Positions 62,229-64,000 of a DNA stretch of 64,000 nucleotides are shown here, one piece after another. Source of the stretch: Flavobacterium sp. MC2016-06 (GTDB lineage Bacteria > Bacteroidota > Bacteroidia > Flavobacteriales > Flavobacteriaceae); the NCBI RefSeq assembly GCF_009711165.2, contig NZ_WMID02000013.1:62001-126000 (forward strand), read 5' to 3'. Position 1 is the stretch's first letter, and each line of letters opens with the position of its first letter. A program made the position numbers and the translations under genes. The notes below the pieces were generated by a model that made no database searches, was not told where the DNA came from, and saw only the letters and a list, made by a program, of their open reading frames with translations.

Positions 62229-63839
62229 TTACCAACCTGGATTTTGTGAAATAGTACCATTTGAAAGCACTATTTGAGATTGCGGTAATGGGAACCAGCC
62301 TAAAGTTTCTGTTCTAAAAGTCACATTAAACTGAGAATCTGTATTGGTATTGTCAATTTGAGCTTTCGTTTCAGCCATACCTTGTCTGATTAAATCGAAA
62401 TAACGTAATCCTTCAAGAGCTAATTCTAATTGACGCTCTTTCATGATTGCTACTTTATTAAAATTAGCTGTTGTAAGTCTGTGATTTGCATCTTTAAATG
62501 CTCTATCACGAACTTGATTGATATCTGCTAATGCTAAACCAGGGTTGCTGTCTAAATTCAATTCGGCAGCCATTAGTAATACATCTGCATAACGAATAAC
62601 GGCGTAATCTTGGTAGTTATCGATTTGGAAATTTCCTCCGTTTGCTTCTACAATACTTGTTCCTGCATCATTGTTTATCGGACAGAATTTTTTCCAAGAA
62701 TATCCTGTGTATTGACGCTGCTCTCTTGCTTCTGCATCAAAATTTAAAGGCTGGCCTTTGTAAGTCTCATTTTTCAAATCGATAATAGTTGCATCTCTAC
62801 GTGTATCTCCTGGATCATACGCTTGGTATAATTTAGGGTTAACTGTTGCGCCGCCCCATCCTGTTGCATAAGGTCCAATTGCGCCACCACGAGGTGCAAT
62901 ATCTACTTGAAAACGATTTCCTTCATTTAAATTCCAATCACCTTTTCCTGAACCGTTAAAACGAACTGCCCAAACCATTTCTGTATTGTCTTCTCCAGCA
63001 AATTTATCGAAAGAAGCTGCAAGCCAAAGATTAGCAAAATCAGCAACCAATCCGTGTCCGCTATTCGTTACTACATCATTTATGTAAGCAGTCGCCTGAG
63101 CTTTAGTTACTACACCAGCCATATCTGTCTTTTTGTAATAATCGGTATAAAACAAAAAGGTTCTTGCTAAATAAGCTTCTGCAGCCCATTTTGTGATACG
63201 TCCGTAATTTGCATTTCCGGTTTGAGAGTAATTATCATTGCTTAAATTATCTGAAGCAAATTTTAAATCATTAGCGATTAAAGCATACGTTACCTCAGCA
63301 GATTGTCTTGGCAGTTGAAATTCGCTTGCAGAAATTGTATGATCTAAAGGCACGATATCTCCAAACATTTTAGCAGCCATAAAATGAAAATGTGCTCTTA
63401 AAAAACGAGCTTCTGCTTCATATCTAGTTTTTAGTGCTGTATCAGTTCCCCAGTTTACTTGATCTAAATGTTCTAATAAAATGTTGGCTCTGTAAATTCC
63501 TAAGTATGCATATTTCCATACATCAGCATTCATTTCTTTATTCGAAACAAATAAAAATCTGTCCCATTCAATATCTGTCTGCGCATCGGCAATACCGTAT
63601 CCTCCAAAACAATCATCAGAAGCCTGCTCACTAATTAACAAAGGTCCTCCGTAAGCTTCGCGCTGCAATACATCATAAACAGCAACTAATCCTGAATAAG
63701 CATCGGCTGGTGTTTTATAAAAATTCTCTTCAACCTTAGTAGTTGAAGGTTCTGTATCTAGAAAATCATTTGAACATGCTCCTAAAACAAACAAGCTTGA
63801 AAGAGCAAATAATTTTATATAAGTTTTCATCGTTTTCAA
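62229..63839 (-). CDS. SusD/RagB-family outer-membrane glycan-binding lipoprotein
   Basis: The 536 residues show the lipobox SLFVLGACSND and SusD landmarks: TKVEENFYKTPADAYSGLVA, WKYAYLGIYRANILLEHLD, EARFLRAHFHFMAAKMFGD, ILDLKNETYK-like central part, YADVLLMAAELN and the terminal FPLPQSQIVLS. It captures oligosaccharides on the cell surface and closes the SusC channel. It lies next to the susC 3' end (3-bp gap) as in every Sus-like system. Confidence 0.95.
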   Translation of the reverse strand: MKTMKTYIKLFALSSLFVLGACSNDFLDTEPSTTKVEENFYKTPADAYSGLVAVYDVLQREAYGGPLLISEQASDDCFGGYGIADAQTDIEWDRFLFVSNKEMNADVWKYAYLGIYRANILLEHLDQVNWGTDTALKTRYEAEARFLRAHFHFMAAKMFGDIVPLDHTISASEFQLPRQSAEVTYALIANDLKFASDNLSNDNYSQTGNANYGRITKWAAEAYLARTFLFYTDYYKKTDMAGVVTKAQATAYINDVVTNSGHGLVADFANLWLAASFDKFAGEDNTEMVWAVRFNGSGKGDWNLNEGNRFQVDIAPRGGAIGPYATGWGGATVNPKLYQAYDPGDTRRDATIIDLKNETYKGQPLNFDAEAREQRQYTGYSWKKFCPINNDAGTSIVEANGGNFQIDNYQDYAVIRYADVLLMAAELNLDSNPGLALADINQVRDRAFKDANHRLTTANFNKVAIMKERQLELALEGLRYFDLIRQGMAETKAQIDNTNTDSQFNVTFRTETLGWFPLPQSQIVLSNGTISQNPGW

Positions 63840-63842
63840 AAT

Positions 63843-64000
63843 TTAAAAGTTAACATTAAGCCCCATCATGTACGTTCTTGGCTGTGGATAATATCCAACA
63901 TCAATTCCTTTAGCCCAAGTTTGATTTACGTTTCCGAAACCAACTTCAGGGTCCATACCTTGGTATTTTGTAAAAGTGAATAAGTTATTAGCCGCAACAT
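63843..64000 (-). CDS. SusC-family TonB-dependent receptor, C-terminal end (5' part outside window)
   Basis: The open minus-strand frame from the right edge ends at 63843 and encodes LFTFTKYQGMDPEVGFGN, then GIDVGYYPQPRTYMMGLN and VNF. This is the standard end of a SusC barrel (YYPQPRTYxxGLNxxF). Only about 52 residues are present. It pairs with the SusD gene directly downstream and would import the oligosaccharides made by the GH5 enzyme. Confidence 0.95.
   Translation of the reverse strand, partial: VAANNLFTFTKYQGMDPEVGFGNVNQTWAKGIDVGYYPQPRTYMMGLNVNF

Overview
The window is a chromosomal segment from a member of the Bacteroidota, most likely a Flavobacterium. The evidence is low GC, a TAnnTTTG-type -7 box upstream of several genes, TonB-dependent receptors with an N-terminal carboxypeptidase-like domain, a SusC/SusD polysaccharide locus, many Bacteroidetes lipoproteins, and families of intergenic palindromes. 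No rRNA, tRNA, CRISPR array or transposase was seen.

Layout. 1-13.6 kb is mostly ordinary: the end of an M23-family protein, an AraC regulator divergent from a small SDR/lipocalin pair, pgi, a TonB receptor, RlpA, DinB and ArsC-like proteins, yicC, gmk, a four-helix-bundle gene and nadD. 13.6-27.7 kb, all on the minus strand, is the most interesting part. A Nudix/NrtR-like regulator, a zincin metallopeptidase and a 1799-residue helicase (pseudokinase, SF1 helicase, nuclease-like domain, WGR) lie upstream of an eight-gene NAD+/ADP-ribose operon: Prs-like, PARG-like, nucleoside-deoxyribosyltransferase-like, NADAR, two ADP-ribosylglycohydrolases, KptA and NadV. The same 17-bp palindrome, TGYGTAA-N3-TTACRCA, sits at the start of the regulator gene and twice around the promoter of the eight-gene operon. 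This indicates one regulon. The Prs-like plus NadV-like pair matches the composition of the phage NARP1 pathway, which rebuilds NAD+ from ADP-ribose and nicotinamide.

28-32.4 kb holds a LysR regulator divergent from a DJ-1/PfpI protein and an iron alcohol dehydrogenase, then gpsA. 32.8-39.6 kb is a four-gene cell-envelope cluster (TonB receptor, DUF4876 lipoprotein, DUF6850-type outer-membrane protein, di-heme cytochrome c peroxidase). It is bounded by two nearly identical direct repeats of about 120 bp. 39.7-42.5 kb holds pheS, cvpA and two small conserved genes of unknown function.

42.8-64 kb is a polysaccharide utilization locus on the minus strand: SusC (3' end only), SusD, a surface lipoprotein, GH2, GH31, GH97, GH39, GH3, BACON-GH5, a carbohydrate acetylesterase and GH95. 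The set fits fucosylated, acetylated xyloglucan: GH5 cuts the backbone, GH95, GH2 and the esterase remove fucose, galactose and acetyl groups, GH31 removes xylose and GH3 removes glucose. GH97 and GH39 are not explained by this substrate. All functional statements rest on reading motifs; no database search was run.
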